The notes under the pieces are model-generated. The model worked only from the letters and a program-made list of their open reading frames with translations. It made no database searches and was not told where the DNA came from. From an uncultured Spartobacteria bacterium (lineage in GTDB: Bacteria > Verrucomicrobiota > Verrucomicrobiia > Chthoniobacterales > Chthoniobacteraceae): a stretch of DNA of 55,275 bases. Shown piece by piece: positions 26,992-37,118 of this stretch. Position 1 is the first letter of the stretch; each line of letters starts with the position of its first letter. The position numbers were made by a program, and so were the translations under genes. The stretch spans positions 1 to 55,275 of the forward strand of contig CAIXGS010000032.1 of the NCBI GenBank assembly GCA_903919125.1, given 5' to 3'.

Positions 26992-27024
26992 GTAAAGTGT
27001 CTCCGGCGAGGATCGAACTCGCAT
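26992..27024. other. attL: Left attachment site (33-bp direct repeat)
   Basis: The 33 bp are identical to 47720-47752. Twenty-seven of them (26998-27024) are the acceptor 3' strand, T-arm and a few more bases of tRNA-Arg(CCT), read on the minus strand. The rest of the tRNA is absent, so this is the duplicated tRNA 3' end left by integration. Confidence 0.92.
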
Positions 27025-27100
27025 CTATATCCCTGTCTCTGTAAGTTTGTTTTTAACAGAGTAAATGTGTCTTTTGGAATCGTTATGGACTTCGGGGTTC

Positions 27101-27120
27101 TGTCACGTTATTTGTCACGT
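27101..27120. repeat. TGTCACGT pair near the left end
   Basis: Two TGTCACGT-type octamers (TGTCACGTTATTTGTCACGT) lie 77 bp inside attL and directly before the integrase start. A matching pair lies 50 bp inside attR. They may be integrase or excisionase arm sites. Confidence 0.5.
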
Positions 27121-27121
27121 T

Positions 27122-28291
27122 GTGTCGCACCTTTTTCAACGTCCCGATTCGAAATTCTGGTGGGCCAGCTACACCGGAACTGACGGCAGGCGTAGACGGT
27201 GTTCAACTGGCGTTGAGCTGGGCGATGCGAAGTCTCGTGATGATGCTAATGCGGCTCTTGCGATTTTGACCAAAGCTGCAAAGAAAGCAAAAAACGGAAC
27301 TCTGACTGAATGCCGCATTCGGAAGGAATTGAGCGAGTTGCTCGAAGATATGACGGGACAAGCCCTCCACTTTGAGTCCGCGGAGCAATACTTTCATAAC
27401 TGGCTTTCAAACAAGGAGGGTGCGAAATCTAAAAACACAGCCGTGAAATACAAACAGGTTGTGAACAGTTTCCTGAAATCGCTAGGGAAGCGGAGAGGGC
27501 TTGATTTGGCGGCCATCGTTCCTGCGGACGCGGAGCGGTGGAGAGACGGTCTCAAGAAGGATAAACTGACCCCCAACTCAGTAAACCAGTACGTCAAAAT
27601 CCTCTCTGGGGCTTTCGAGAAGGCCAGAAAGCTCGGATACATCCCTATTAACCCGTGCGCCGCTTTAGATGCTCTTGCTGTGGATGAGTCTGAGGGGCGG
27701 GAGCATTTCACCATGGAACAGGCTGAGCAGATTGCTATCGCCGCTGCAGGGACTGACTGGGAAGGGGTGATATGGGCCGCTTTTTACTCTGGTGGACGGC
27801 TGCAAGACATCGCTAATTTGACATGGGGAGAAGTAGACTGCACCGACCCGCAAAAGTGGTGGCTTCGTTCTAAAGCAAGGAAGACGAAGGTGACCACCCA
27901 TGTTCCTATCATTGGCCGATTTCTGGATTGGCTTAAGAACCAGAGACGGGGTGTTGGACGTGCTGCGTTATTCCCTACTTTGGCGGGGCGATCTTCTGGG
28001 AGTAACAGCGGCCTATCCACTGAGTTTAAGCGACTAATGGAGCGAGCAGGTGTACGTGGTCGGATTATCCGGCAGGGCGAGGGGAAGCGAAGGACCACGG
28101 AAACGCTCTCCTTTCACTCCTTTCGGCACTCCTATCCTTCTTGGCTGGAACGGAATGGCGTAAGTGAAGAGGATCGGATGCGACTTACCGGACATGCTAC
28201 GCAGAAGGCTCATCGTAATTACGTGCACGCTGATCCTGCTGCTTTATTTCAAACTATTGAGGCTATTGAGCGTCGTGGGATTACTTTGTGA
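27122..28291 (+). CDS. int: Tyrosine recombinase (integrase)
   Basis: A 389-residue site-specific recombinase. The GTG at 27122 (MSHLFQRPDSKFWWASYTG) is preferred because it begins right at the arm-binding domain; an ATG at 27065 would add 19 residues encoded by the TGTCACGT repeats. A SAM-like core-binding domain spans ~80-180 (FESAEQYFHNWLSN...). The catalytic residues are Arg226 (SGGRLQD), His332 and Arg335 (SFHSFRHSY), His358 (LTGHATQ) and nucleophile Tyr367 (HRNYVH). It lies 97 bp inside attL and should integrate and excise the element at tRNA-Arg(CCT). Confidence 0.93.
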   Translation: MSHLFQRPDSKFWWASYTGTDGRRRRCSTGVELGDAKSRDDANAALAILTKAAKKAKNGTLTECRIRKELSELLEDMTGQALHFESAEQYFHNWLSNKEGAKSKNTAVKYKQVVNSFLKSLGKRRGLDLAAIVPADAERWRDGLKKDKLTPNSVNQYVKILSGAFEKARKLGYIPINPCAALDALAVDESEGREHFTMEQAEQIAIAAAGTDWEGVIWAAFYSGGRLQDIANLTWGEVDCTDPQKWWLRSKARKTKVTTHVPIIGRFLDWLKNQRRGVGRAALFPTLAGRSSGSNSGLSTEFKRLMERAGVRGRIIRQGEGKRRTTETLSFHSFRHSYPSWLERNGVSEEDRMRLTGHATQKAHRNYVHADPAALFQTIEAIERRGITL

Positions 28292-28316
28292 TAATTTCAA
28301 AAGGAAATATTTATTC

Positions 28317-29156
28317 ATGAGCCGCGCTAAAAAATCAGGCATCGCTACGTTAAAACAAGGGAAAGTTGGAGGTGAGTCTTTTTCATTTTTAGAAAAGGTG
28401 AATCTACTCGTTTTTGGAGATGGAGTTAATCTAAATAAATTAACGCAAGATATTTCACCTGAGGGAGAAAGAGATAACGTATTGCAATTGCTCAGATCGG
28501 TTGAAGATTGGCAGTACGAAGAGGCGTATAAACTTGTTGATATAATTATTGCCCGAAACCGTTTCAGATCAATATTGGAAAGTTGGTCGCAATTTGATCG
28601 AAAAAAGCAAAAACTGTGTTTCGACAGTACAGGCCTAGTTCGGTTTAGTAGTGTGGACAACGAGCTGCAGAGAATCTTCGTTGGCGCGGATCCTGCCAAT
28701 TTTGAGGAATGGAAAACTAATTGGATAAATAAAGGGTGGCCAAAAAATTGTCCGCTTCCTTATCCGCACGTTTGCGATGCTGCCATAACGTTGGGAATGG
28801 CAGTGTTACAAGCAACGCTAGTAGCGGTTTCATCAGATTGGGCGGGCGTTCTTTTCTTTGCTCGGAAGACAAAGTTTTCACATCCTTGGTACAGTAAGGA
28901 AGGCTTTTTCCTACACGGGGCGGAGTTTGATGACGTTCCATATCCCGACTACCGATCGCTATCTCAGCCATCAGCGCTTGCGGCGGGGGCACCTTTTGCT
29001 GAGTTTGAGGCCCACACAGAACCCGAATTGCTAACATCAAAACAGCTGCAAACCAGAATTGGTCGACTCACTGGTAAGGAACCAGATTTGAAAACTATTA
29101 AAGAGGCTGCTGAAGGGCTTGATATAACGCTCGCTAAGCCTAGAAGAGGCGGGTGA
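28317..29156 (+). CDS. Unknown element-borne protein
   Basis: A 279-residue soluble protein starting MSRAKKSGIATLKQ at 28317, 25 bp after the integrase stop and preceded by AAAGGAAA. I do not recognise a domain. It has a Lys-rich N-terminus, charged helices around LLRSVEDWQYEEAYKLVDIIIARNRF, and a Trp/Tyr-rich centre (KTNWINKGWPKNCPLPYPHV). The C-terminus ends in basic KPRRGG. The codon use is more AT-rich than in the flanking chromosome, consistent with transfer. Position suggests a role in element maintenance, but this is only a guess. Confidence 0.6.
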   Translation: MSRAKKSGIATLKQGKVGGESFSFLEKVNLLVFGDGVNLNKLTQDISPEGERDNVLQLLRSVEDWQYEEAYKLVDIIIARNRFRSILESWSQFDRKKQKLCFDSTGLVRFSSVDNELQRIFVGADPANFEEWKTNWINKGWPKNCPLPYPHVCDAAITLGMAVLQATLVAVSSDWAGVLFFARKTKFSHPWYSKEGFFLHGAEFDDVPYPDYRSLSQPSALAAGAPFAEFEAHTEPELLTSKQLQTRIGRLTGKEPDLKTIKEAAEGLDITLAKPRRGG

Positions 29157-29292
29157 ACCGCAGTACAGAGATCTGGCTTATTGGGCACGATTCCCTTGTC
29201 GGGTTGGGATTGGTTTTTTCTTGGAACCGTAAGTGGGGAAGAAAAACTAAGCCCAGTTTGAGGCTTGGGACTACGGGAACAAGATTGGGAGC

Positions 29293-29604
29293 ATGGATAC
29301 AAATCCGCACACCGACAACAGGCTCTCCCATGTCACCGAATTCTTTGAATCTACATTAAGATCTCTGAAAGAGACAGGGAAAATTCTTGAACCCGAATTT
29401 GGAGACGCAAAAAAAGTCAGAGCGATCTTCGACATCTCTAAAACACACTTGTACCGCCTAGAGGAAGCTGGGCTAATAAAGTCGGCTTCCGTGCCGGGAC
29501 GAGGTAAAACCAAAGGTCGGCGCTTGTACAACATCGCCAGCATTCGCGCTTTCCTTCATCGGTGCATGGCAGCGGACACTCAACCTGAGGAGGTGATTGA
29601 GTAG
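29293..29604 (+). CDS. AlpA/excisionase-like DNA-binding protein
   Basis: A 103-residue protein with a MerR/AlpA-type winged helix-turn-helix in its second half: KVRAIFDISKTHLYRLEEAG, then GRRLYNIASIRAFLHRCM. In satellites and prophages AlpA-like proteins switch on excision or the replication genes. It precedes the primase block by two codons plus a small gene, so it may head that operon. It could act instead as the excisionase; the two roles are not separable from sequence. Confidence 0.72.
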   Translation: MDTNPHTDNRLSHVTEFFESTLRSLKETGKILEPEFGDAKKVRAIFDISKTHLYRLEEAGLIKSASVPGRGKTKGRRLYNIASIRAFLHRCMAADTQPEEVIE

Positions 29605-29606
29605 CC

Positions 29607-29771
29607 ATGGCCTCCTCATACCGCCCCAACCGTTATCTCTCCGCGAGTCTACGCGGGGAGCGAGCCGTAGACGCAGCGGAGCAGCAAGCGCGGGAGCAAA
29701 TCCTGCGCGAGCTGGAGAAAGCGAAGGCAAAGGCAAAGGCCGCCGCTCAAAATCAGAAAGGAGGCAAGTGA
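29607..29771 (+). CDS. Small basic protein, 54 residues
   Basis: It starts MASSYRPNRYLSASLRGERA at 29607, 2 bp after the AlpA-like stop. The rest is one Ala/Glu/Lys-rich helix (EQILRELEKAKAKAKAAA) ending in GGK. Its TGA overlaps the next ATG (TGATG at 29769-29773), which is the best evidence that it is translated. An overlapping frame of the next gene is also open here, so an alternative is that this DNA codes only in that frame. The function is unknown. Confidence 0.5.
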   Translation: MASSYRPNRYLSASLRGERAVDAAEQQAREQILRELEKAKAKAKAAAQNQKGGK

Positions 29772-30688
29772 TGAGTGCTGTCATGATAATCGACCATTCG
29801 CAGCTTCCTCCGTGCCCTCCCCCGGGAAGCGGAGTCAACAGGTGGCTACTCCCAGCAGCTCATCACCTGCGGCATCTAGGGGTGCCGGAGTTTGATGCCG
29901 CACACATTCTTCGCAATCGGATGACCCGCCCCGAGAAGGGGCAGGAAATCGATCGTGCCATCCGAAGGGCGTACGACAACAAACCTAATGACGGCAACGA
30001 TGGAGCAGACGTCAGGTCTGCAATGCAGGTAAGGACTACAGGGCGTCTGAATCCGCGATTCCAGACGTCTGATCATCAGGCAATTCAAAAGGTTGTAGGT
30101 AGTGGGTTCATCTACCTCGATCTCAGAGCAATTAGCCCCATTAGTTTTGGTCTCCGAGCGGACACTCGCGGAGTAATCGAGGCTTTGTTCCAAGAGGACG
30201 CCTTAATTTGCTGCTCAAGAGCAACAAATTGGGGGACAGAGACTAAGTTGATTTCGGAGTTCGGCGATGAGCTGGACAGGTTCAGCTTCATCGTTCCTCA
30301 AACTATGACAAAGCGAGAAGGGACCACGCGGGACAATCCTCCTAAGAAGGGGCCGAGAACGCTCGATAACACCGGGCCTTGGCGTTTCTTCGTTTACGAG
30401 AGCGATTTCCTGTCCTTGGACAATCAGGCGGCGGTCATTTATAAACTGGCGTCTATCAGACCGCTCGCATTGGTCGTGTTCAGCGGTAGCAAATCGGTTC
30501 ACGCCTACTTTTACGTGGGTGCCCTTTCGAAGCGTGAGTTGCTGGAGTTTCAGTGCCTTGCCATCCGGCTTGGCGGATGCACTGGCCCGCTCAATCGCTG
30601 CCAACTGGTGAGGATGCCGGGTGGATTCAACCACTCGACCAAACGAACGCAAGAGGTTCTGTATTTTAACCCGAGCGTGACCTTATGA
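29771..30688 (+). CDS. Archaeo-eukaryotic-type primase-like protein
   Basis: A 305-residue protein. Residues ~20-70 form a helical domain (VNRWLLPAAHHLRHLGV, then KGQEIDRAIRRAY) like the accessory domains of mobile-element primases. Residues ~203-300 carry AEP-type motifs: FFVYESDF (Glu210/Asp212), VVFSGSKSVHAYFYV (Lys241, His244) and CQLVRMPGGF (Arg281). Such enzymes prime element replication. The start at 29771 overlaps the small gene before it, and the stop overlaps the next start (ATGA). No helicase domain is fused. The match is by motif only. Confidence 0.62.
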   Translation: MSAVMIIDHSQLPPCPPPGSGVNRWLLPAAHHLRHLGVPEFDAAHILRNRMTRPEKGQEIDRAIRRAYDNKPNDGNDGADVRSAMQVRTTGRLNPRFQTSDHQAIQKVVGSGFIYLDLRAISPISFGLRADTRGVIEALFQEDALICCSRATNWGTETKLISEFGDELDRFSFIVPQTMTKREGTTRDNPPKKGPRTLDNTGPWRFFVYESDFLSLDNQAAVIYKLASIRPLALVVFSGSKSVHAYFYVGALSKRELLEFQCLAIRLGGCTGPLNRCQLVRMPGGFNHSTKRTQEVLYFNPSVTL

Positions 30689-31554
30689 GTGCGGAACCGA
30701 AATCATCAATGAAGCTTCTGGCCGACTCACCATCCGCAACGTCACCAGAACCTCACTTTTCCAGACCTCAACCCTCTGGCGTAATACCAGCAGAACTTCT
30801 ACCCAATCGATACATAGCTACAAAGCCACATAGCCATAAAGCGACAGAGCATGTTTCCAGTGGGGAGGGTTGGGGTGACATGACTCCGTTCCTACCAGCG
30901 ACAAAGGAAAAGGATTCCAGCGTTCACGAAGGTTCAGGCAACTGCCTATGGCGGCTATGCAGGAGAATTAGGGCAAGAAACGACTATTCGGCTAACGAGA
31001 CTGCCGAAGATGCTGATGTCATCTTTGAACTCTGGCATGTGGCCTATCTGGAGTGGTGCAAGGATGTCGGCGTCACCGCAGACCCAAAGTCACGTTTGCA
31101 TGGGGAGTTCTTGGTTGCGTTAGAGAAGTGCAAGCTCCCAGAGGGACAAACCCTCGTTGCGTACGCTTTCAATACTGCCAAGGAAAAACCTTTTCCACCT
31201 GAGACAGCTTCCTTCGCCGACGATCATAGCATGTGCATGCTCGCGAGTACGCTGCGGGAGTGTGCGACGTTCAATGCCGAAGGGGGGCTGTGCTACGCAT
31301 CCACCCGTGACATTGAGAAATACACACACCTTTGCAACAAAGACACCGCCGCCCGATGGCTAAAGCAACTCGAACGCAGAAAGGTACTTCTGAGAATTTT
31401 TGAGGGCCGAATTAGTGCGACAAGTGGCGTCTCCCCATGGTTCATTTATCTTATTTTGGCCGATGTAGACAGGATGTCGCCGAAAGTTCGGGCACTTTAC
31501 GAAAACGCAATATCGAAGCAAGTACAGCGAGCAACTGAAAAATCGGGAAAATAA
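30685..31554 (+). CDS. Putative replication partner, winged-helix protein
   Basis: A 289-residue protein translated through a four-base overlap with the primase gene. The first ~90 residues are Ser/Pro-rich and probably unstructured. The second half contains a winged-helix-like segment: LCYASTRDIEKYTHLCNKDT, then AARWLKQLERRKVLLRIFEGR. Proteins in this position of satellite elements often act in origin binding or helicase loading. I do not recognise a named family. The 267-bp gap downstream holds no credible gene. Confidence 0.5.
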   Translation: MSAEPKSSMKLLADSPSATSPEPHFSRPQPSGVIPAELLPNRYIATKPHSHKATEHVSSGEGWGDMTPFLPATKEKDSSVHEGSGNCLWRLCRRIRARNDYSANETAEDADVIFELWHVAYLEWCKDVGVTADPKSRLHGEFLVALEKCKLPEGQTLVAYAFNTAKEKPFPPETASFADDHSMCMLASTLRECATFNAEGGLCYASTRDIEKYTHLCNKDTAARWLKQLERRKVLLRIFEGRISATSGVSPWFIYLILADVDRMSPKVRALYENAISKQVQRATEKSGK

Positions 31555-31821
31555 TTCTATCTGATGGAGTTACGCACGGGCTGTCTAATCAGTTAGACGC
31601 TTCCTCAATTTCCTCACCCCGCCAGTACGTTCGGGCTTAATCCAGTCGTTGATACCCTGCCAGCAGCTACTTCTCCCACGTGCTCACCTTGAATTTAAGG
31701 TTCGTCGCCTTCTATCTCACGCCACGGCGCGCTTACCCTGATGTAGTTGACGTAACCTTCCCAAAGTGCCTGCTCGCATCACAGGTGGCATACGCATTAT
31801 ACCTCTGTACCACCCCTCGTC

Positions 31822-33618
31822 ATGTCCACCCAACGCTACTCCGTAACTCCGCATCCTATCGACACTCTGTTGACGTGGGTCAAATCTGGGGAAATCGCCA
31901 TTCCGGAGATCCAGCGGCCTTTCGTTTGGGAGGCAACCAAGGTCCGTAACCTGCTCGACTCCCTGTACCGCGGGTACCCGGTGGGCTACCTCATCGCATG
32001 GCGCAATCCCACCGTGAAGCTGAAAGATGGCTCACCCTCCGCCGGGAAGCGCATCCTCATCGACGGGCAGCAGCGGGTCACAGCACTCATGGCGGGCCTT
32101 TTGGGATTGCAGGTCCTGACCAAAGACTATGAGACACTTCGCATCCGGATCGCATTTCACCCACGGGAGGAGAAGTTCGAGGTTGCCAACCCCGCTATTC
32201 GCAAGGACCCAGCGTGGATTCCCGACGTTTCAGCCGTGTTCTCACCCGACGCGAGCCTAACTGATCTGACTGACTCCTACACCGAGGCGAATCCCGAGTG
32301 CGACCGCCGCGCCATTTCACGCGTTCTCGAACGCCTGCGGAAGATCATCAATAACCACGTCGGGGTCATCGAACTGGCCGAGGATCTCGACATCGAGACA
32401 GTCACCGAAATCTTTATCCGTGTGAATTCAGCTGGCACGCAGCTGTCTCAGGCTGATTTCGCGATGTCCAAGATCTCCGTAAACGAGAGCTACGGCGGCA
32501 ACCTTTTGCGAAAGGCCATCGATTATTTCTGCCATCTTACGGTTGCCCCCGAGTTTCTCGCGATCATTGAGAAAAACGACAAAGCCTTCGCAGCCTCAGA
32601 GTTCTTTCCCGCAATGCGCTGGCTACGCGACGTAAATGACGACATCTACGACCCCAATTATACCGACATGCTTCGGGTCGCTTTCACTTCTCAGTTCGGC
32701 CGGGGTGAAATGAAGGACCTCGTTGCCTTGCTGTCGGGACGCAATTTTGAAACCAAACAGTTCGAGGAGGCCGTGGCGGAACAGTCGTTCGCCCGCCTCA
32801 AAGATGGAATCCACGCCTTTATCAACCGAACGCACTTCGAGCGCATGACAATGATCCTCCGCTCGGCTGGCTTTATCTCGAGCGACCTCATTGGCGGCCA
32901 AAATGCGGTCAACTTTGCGTATGTCATGTACCTGCGCGGGCGCTCGGAGGGGACGCCAGCGGCGGATCTGGAACGCATCGTCCGGCGCTGGTATGCCATG
33001 TCAATTCTGCGCGGACGTTACACCAACAGTCCGGAGTCCCAATTTGACTTTGATATTCGGCAAATTGAATCTCGCGGACTTATCCCTTACGCCGAGACTG
33101 TGATCGAGAGCGAGCTGCCAGATAGCTACTGGACGGGAATGTTGCCGGAGTTGATGGACACATCCTCGGTCAAGAGTCCGTACTTTCTGGCGTATCAGGC
33201 TGCGCAGGTAAAATCTCTCGATAAAGGATTCCTCTCCCGGGATATCACCGTGCCCGACCTCCTGATGAACCGGAGCGATGTTCATCATTTCTTCCCCAAA
33301 AAACACCTGAAGCAGATGGGGCAGTCCAAAAACAGCTACAACCAGATCGCGAACTTCGTCCTCGCCCAGAGTGAAATCAACATCGCCATCGGGGCGAAGG
33401 CCCCGGCGGTGTATCTTGCGGAACTCCGGGATCAGTGCGGGGGCGGCACTAAACGGTACGGCGGCATCACCGATCTCGACGAACTCCGGGCCAATTTTCA
33501 GATGAACTGTATCCCCCTCAGTCTTCTGGATGGGGAGCCTATGGAATACCCGACCTTCCTTGAGGAACGCCGCCGCCTGATGGCCCTCAAGATCAAAGCT
33601 TGGATACACGCGCTCTAA
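31822..33618 (+). CDS. DUF262/HNH nuclease, GmrSD/type IV-like
   Basis: A 598-residue protein. The N-terminal DUF262 domain shows [23 protein letters not shown] (the nucleotide-binding DGQQR) and [17 protein letters not shown]. The C-terminal part holds an HNH-type site, [11 protein letters not shown] (Asp486, His488, His489), with [22 protein letters not shown] after it. Single-chain DUF262-nuclease proteins such as GmrSD and BrxU cut modified phage DNA using NTP. It is transcribed toward the convergent hsdR. A phage-defence role is well supported by family and setting, though the modification recognised is unknown. Confidence 0.82.
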   Translation: MSTQRYSVTPHPIDTLLTWVKSGEIAIPEIQRPFVWEATKVRNLLDSLYRGYPVGYLIAWRNPTVKLKDGSPSAGKRILIDGQQRVTALMAGLLGLQVLTKDYETLRIRIAFHPREEKFEVANPAIRKDPAWIPDVSAVFSPDASLTDLTDSYTEANPECDRRAISRVLERLRKIINNHVGVIELAEDLDIETVTEIFIRVNSAGTQLSQADFAMSKISVNESYGGNLLRKAIDYFCHLTVAPEFLAIIEKNDKAFAASEFFPAMRWLRDVNDDIYDPNYTDMLRVAFTSQFGRGEMKDLVALLSGRNFETKQFEEAVAEQSFARLKDGIHAFINRTHFERMTMILRSAGFISSDLIGGQNAVNFAYVMYLRGRSEGTPAADLERIVRRWYAMSILRGRYTNSPESQFDFDIRQIESRGLIPYAETVIESELPDSYWTGMLPELMDTSSVKSPYFLAYQAAQVKSLDKGFLSRDITVPDLLMNRSDVHHFFPKKHLKQMGQSKNSYNQIANFVLAQSEINIAIGAKAPAVYLAELRDQCGGGTKRYGGITDLDELRANFQMNCIPLSLLDGEPMEYPTFLEERRRLMALKIKAWIHAL

Positions 33619-33673
33619 TTCCTAATCCACCCCTGTCACATATCGCCATTTGTGCTTAGTGTGACGCTTATGC

Positions 33674-36600
33674 TCACGCCACGGCGCCGATCTCCGCACT
33701 CCGCCGAGCAATCACTTCAGCGGCCAGCGCCTCGGCCTGCATCACCACCAGCTTGATCGCTGCGTCCTGCAAGTCCGGCGGATACCCCCACTCCCGCAAT
33801 ACCCGCTTCACCGCGACCCGGATCTTGCTTCGCGTCTGGTCAAAGCGCCACCAGTCCACTGACCAGTTCGCTCGGATCCCTTTTACCAACTCAGAAGCGA
33901 TCAGGCGCAGTTTGTCGTTGCCCATCACCTCCATCGCGTTTTCGTTGTCCGCCAATGCGTCGTACAGCGCTTTCTCGTCGTCGGTGAGGCCGTCCTCGGG
34001 TTCGTCCCGAAGTTCTTTTGCGATCCGAATCAATTCTTCGATTACTTGCACCGCATCCAGCACGCGGTTGTGGTACTTGGCCATCGCATCGGCGATCCGC
34101 TCGGTGAATTGCCTGTGCCGAACCACGTTCGTACGGGTGCGCGACTTCACTTCCCCAGATAACAGGCGACGCAACGCCTCCACCGCTAGGTTTTGATGTG
34201 GCAGCTTCTGCATCTCCTTCAAGAACTGGTCGCTCAATACAGAAATGTCGGGACTCTTGATCCCCGCCGCCGAGAGCAGATCAATCACCTCCGTCGAAAC
34301 CACCGCCTGATTCACCAGCCGCTCAATCGCCCCGTCCAAATCCACCGGACGCGTACCTCGTGAATCGTCACCCTCCAGTTTCCGCAGGGTCACTTTCACG
34401 CTCGAGAAAAACGCCACCTCATCCGTGGCCGCCGCAGCCGGGTCAGAGCCTGACGCCAGCTTGAATGCCCGCTCTAACGCCGCCACCCCATCCAGAAACC
34501 GCTTCTTCCCGGCTTTACGTCCTTCATCGCCGGATCCTGCAATGCCGTATACATGGTTCACTGCGGCCGCGAGTGCTCGCAACCGTTGCGCGGGCGTCCC
34601 TGCCAGCGCCGTGCGGTAGTCAAACCCGTTGAACATGGCCCGCATCACCCCCAACGCATCTTCAAACGCTCCAAGCGCCGCGGCCGGGTCAATCCCAGTC
34701 AAATCGCGGTCACGGTCGGAGTAAAAACTGAGTGCTTCCTTCAAGTCCGTGGCGATCCCGATGGTGTCCACCACTAGGCCCGCAGGCTTGTCCTTAAAGA
34801 TGCGATTCACCCGGGCGATGGCCTGCATCAGGTTGTGGCCGCGCATGGGTTTGTCCACGTAAAGTGTGTGCATGGACGGGGAATCGAAACCCGTCAGCCA
34901 CATGTCCCTTACAAGCACCAACTGGAAGGGATCCTTGGCATTGCGAAAGCGGGTAGCCATGGCCTCAAGTCCGGGCTTGTTGCGCACATGGGGCTGAAAC
35001 TCCGCAGGATCAGATGCGGAACCCGTCATGACGATTTTCATTTTGCCTGCATTATCAGCCGGGTCATGCCAGTCGGGACGAAGCCGAGCCAGCCTGTCGT
35101 ACAGTTCCACGCAAATCCTCCGACTCATGCACACGATCATGCCCTTGCCGTGCATTGCCGTTTGGCGTCGCTCGAAATGCTCCACAATCAGTCGGGCCAG
35201 TTCGTCCAGTCGTTCCCTCGCACCCGCAAGCGCCTCCAACCGCGACCAACGCTGGGCGAGACGCGCTTTTTCGGCCTCGTCCATGTCGGTGGTGGCATCG
35301 TCAAATTCAATGTCGATGGCTTCCTTGAGGTTCTCCGGCAGGTTGAGCCGGACGATCTTTCCTTCGTAATGGATCGGCACGGTCGCCCCGTCCTCTACGG
35401 CTTGGGCGATGTCGTAAACGTCGATGTAATCGCCAAACACATCCTTGGTGTTTTTGTCCACAAGCTCCACTGGGGTGCCTGTGAATCCAATAAAAGTTGC
35501 GTGGGGCAAAGCACTCCGAACATGGTGTGCGAACCCGTAGCTTTTCTCGCCCGTGCTGCTGTCAATCTTGGCCGCGAACCCGTACTGGCTCCGGTGCGCT
35601 TCGTCCACAAAGACGATCACGTTTTTGCGCCGCGTGAGCACGGGAAAGCTGGCCTCCCCCTCAGGCCGGAACTTCTGAATGGTGCTAAAAATTACGCCTC
35701 CTACCTGACGGTCAATTTGCTTGGTCAGATCAGCGACGCTCTCGACCTGCTGCGGTTGCTGGCCGAACAACTCTGCGCAACGCCCAAAGGTGGAGTACAG
35801 TTGGCTGTCCAGATCGTTGCGGTCGGTCAGGATCAACAGCGTCGGGTTTTCGAGCTGCGGTTCGTGAATGAGCAAGCCTCCGAAAAACGCCATGAGCAGG
35901 CTTTTTCCCGATCCCTGAGTGTGCCAGACCACGCCGCCCTTGCCGTTGCCCGCCACCGCAGCCCGTGTGCTCGCCAAACCCTTCAGCGCAGCATGGTACT
36001 GATGGTAGCCTGCCGTCTTCTTAATCGCCCCCGTGCCGTTGTCCTCAAACACCGTAAAACACCGCAGCATGTCCAGCAGCACACGGGGTTGGAGTAAACC
36101 CTTCACGAGTGTCTCCAACGCGAGGGCATCGGTTTGGCTTACGAGTGTTTTGCCGTCCACCGTCCGCCACGCCATGAAGCGGTCAAGGCCTGATGAAATC
36201 GTCCCGTATCGGGCGCTGAACCCATCGGAAATGACGCTGAATAGGTTGGTGCGGAAAAGCGCCGGGATCTCGCTCTTGTAGGTCTGGATCTGGTTATAAG
36301 CGGCCGCCACCCCAGTTTGCTGGCTCTCCGCCGCTTTCAACTCGACCACCACCAGCGGAAGCCCGTTGAGAAACAGCACCACATCGGGGCGCCGTTTGGA
36401 CGCGCCCACCACGGTAAACTGGTTCACGGCAAGCCAGTCGTTCTCCGCATCCGACCAATCCACCAAGCGCAAGCGGTCATGAACGGTTTCGTCCTTGCGG
36501 CGGTATTCAACGGGCACACCGTCCACCAGCAAGCGGTGAATCCGGTGGTTCTCAGCGAGCAAATCCGTGAACTTCAAATCGCTCACGGCATGAACCGCGT

Positions 36601-36847
36601 GTTCGACCGCCTCCGGGGGCGCCAACGGGTTGAGCCGTTTGACCGCCTCTCGCAGCCGTGGAAGAAGGAGGACTTCTTGGTAATTACTCCGTGCCGTATA
36701 GGCCAATGGTGGAGTCTCCTGCACACGGGCGCTCGGTCCGCCGCCACTGTCCGGATCGAAAAGGGAGCCAGCATTTAGCGCATAACCTTCCGCCGCCAGT
36801 AGGGAGAGAACGTGTTCTTCAAGATCGGCTTCGCTTGTCCGGGGCAT
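33674..36847 (-). CDS. hsdR: Type I restriction enzyme R subunit
   Basis: A 1057-residue motor-nuclease subunit. An N-terminal PD-(D/E)xK nuclease is visible at ~154-171 (PDVVLFLNG...VVVELKA). Walker A follows at HTQGSGKS (~309-316), then the DEAH box [11 protein letters not shown]. The helicase motif VI region is [19 protein letters not shown] with [12 protein letters not shown]. The C-terminal helical domain binds the MTase core. It needs the M and S subunits encoded upstream on the same strand. It translocates DNA with ATP and cleaves unmodified phage DNA away from the recognition site. A 271-bp gap separates it from the gene before it, so it may also have its own promoter. Confidence 0.95.
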   Translation of the reverse strand: MPRTSEADLEEHVLSLLAAEGYALNAGSLFDPDSGGGPSARVQETPPLAYTARSNYQEVLLLPRLREAVKRLNPLAPPEAVEHAVHAVSDLKFTDLLAENHRIHRLLVDGVPVEYRRKDETVHDRLRLVDWSDAENDWLAVNQFTVVGASKRRPDVVLFLNGLPLVVVELKAAESQQTGVAAAYNQIQTYKSEIPALFRTNLFSVISDGFSARYGTISSGLDRFMAWRTVDGKTLVSQTDALALETLVKGLLQPRVLLDMLRCFTVFEDNGTGAIKKTAGYHQYHAALKGLASTRAAVAGNGKGGVVWHTQGSGKSLLMAFFGGLLIHEPQLENPTLLILTDRNDLDSQLYSTFGRCAELFGQQPQQVESVADLTKQIDRQVGGVIFSTIQKFRPEGEASFPVLTRRKNVIVFVDEAHRSQYGFAAKIDSSTGEKSYGFAHHVRSALPHATFIGFTGTPVELVDKNTKDVFGDYIDVYDIAQAVEDGATVPIHYEGKIVRLNLPENLKEAIDIEFDDATTDMDEAEKARLAQRWSRLEALAGARERLDELARLIVEHFERRQTAMHGKGMIVCMSRRICVELYDRLARLRPDWHDPADNAGKMKIVMTGSASDPAEFQPHVRNKPGLEAMATRFRNAKDPFQLVLVRDMWLTGFDSPSMHTLYVDKPMRGHNLMQAIARVNRIFKDKPAGLVVDTIGIATDLKEALSFYSDRDRDLTGIDPAAALGAFEDALGVMRAMFNGFDYRTALAGTPAQRLRALAAAVNHVYGIAGSGDEGRKAGKKRFLDGVAALERAFKLASGSDPAAAATDEVAFFSSVKVTLRKLEGDDSRGTRPVDLDGAIERLVNQAVVSTEVIDLLSAAGIKSPDISVLSDQFLKEMQKLPHQNLAVEALRRLLSGEVKSRTRTNVVRHRQFTERIADAMAKYHNRVLDAVQVIEELIRIAKELRDEPEDGLTDDEKALYDALADNENAMEVMGNDKLRLIASELVKGIRANWSVDWWRFDQTRSKIRVAVKRVLREWGYPPDLQDAAIKLVVMQAEALAAEVIARRSAEIGAVA

Positions 36848-37118
36848 GGCAGACCATGATGCGCGAAATTAAACGGGGAGCGAGGCAGAAAACTCAACCT
36901 GCAAGGAGGGGAGTTAGTAAGGCGTCACAGCAGCCGTCGCCGCCACTGGCGCCCAGTTTTTTCCTCAAAGGGAGGGTTCTGATTTCGATAATTCAAAGCC
37001 TCCTCTGGGTGAAACTTGCTCAGACACACGGGTTGCGCAACGTCGTGGCCAGCTCATCAACCATGTGTTGAAGTAGTAACGAGGTCGTTCCGAAAGGGGC
37101 GGCCTCAGCTTTTTGGAA

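Larger units (their letters stand above)
26819..27121. other. Element junction region without a gene
   Basis: This holds the end of the left copy, the left att repeat (26992-27024) and the TGTCACGT pair (27101-27120). No gene is seen between the terminase-like stop and the integrase start. Confidence 0.6.

Noticed and set aside
26992-27024. A second functional tRNA-Arg gene at the left end
   Set aside because: Only the 3' part of the tRNA is present; the anticodon and D arms are missing.
34835-36097. 420-codon plus-strand frame opposite hsdR
   Set aside because: hsdR is unambiguous on the minus strand; the plus frame has no motif and is a GC-rich shadow.
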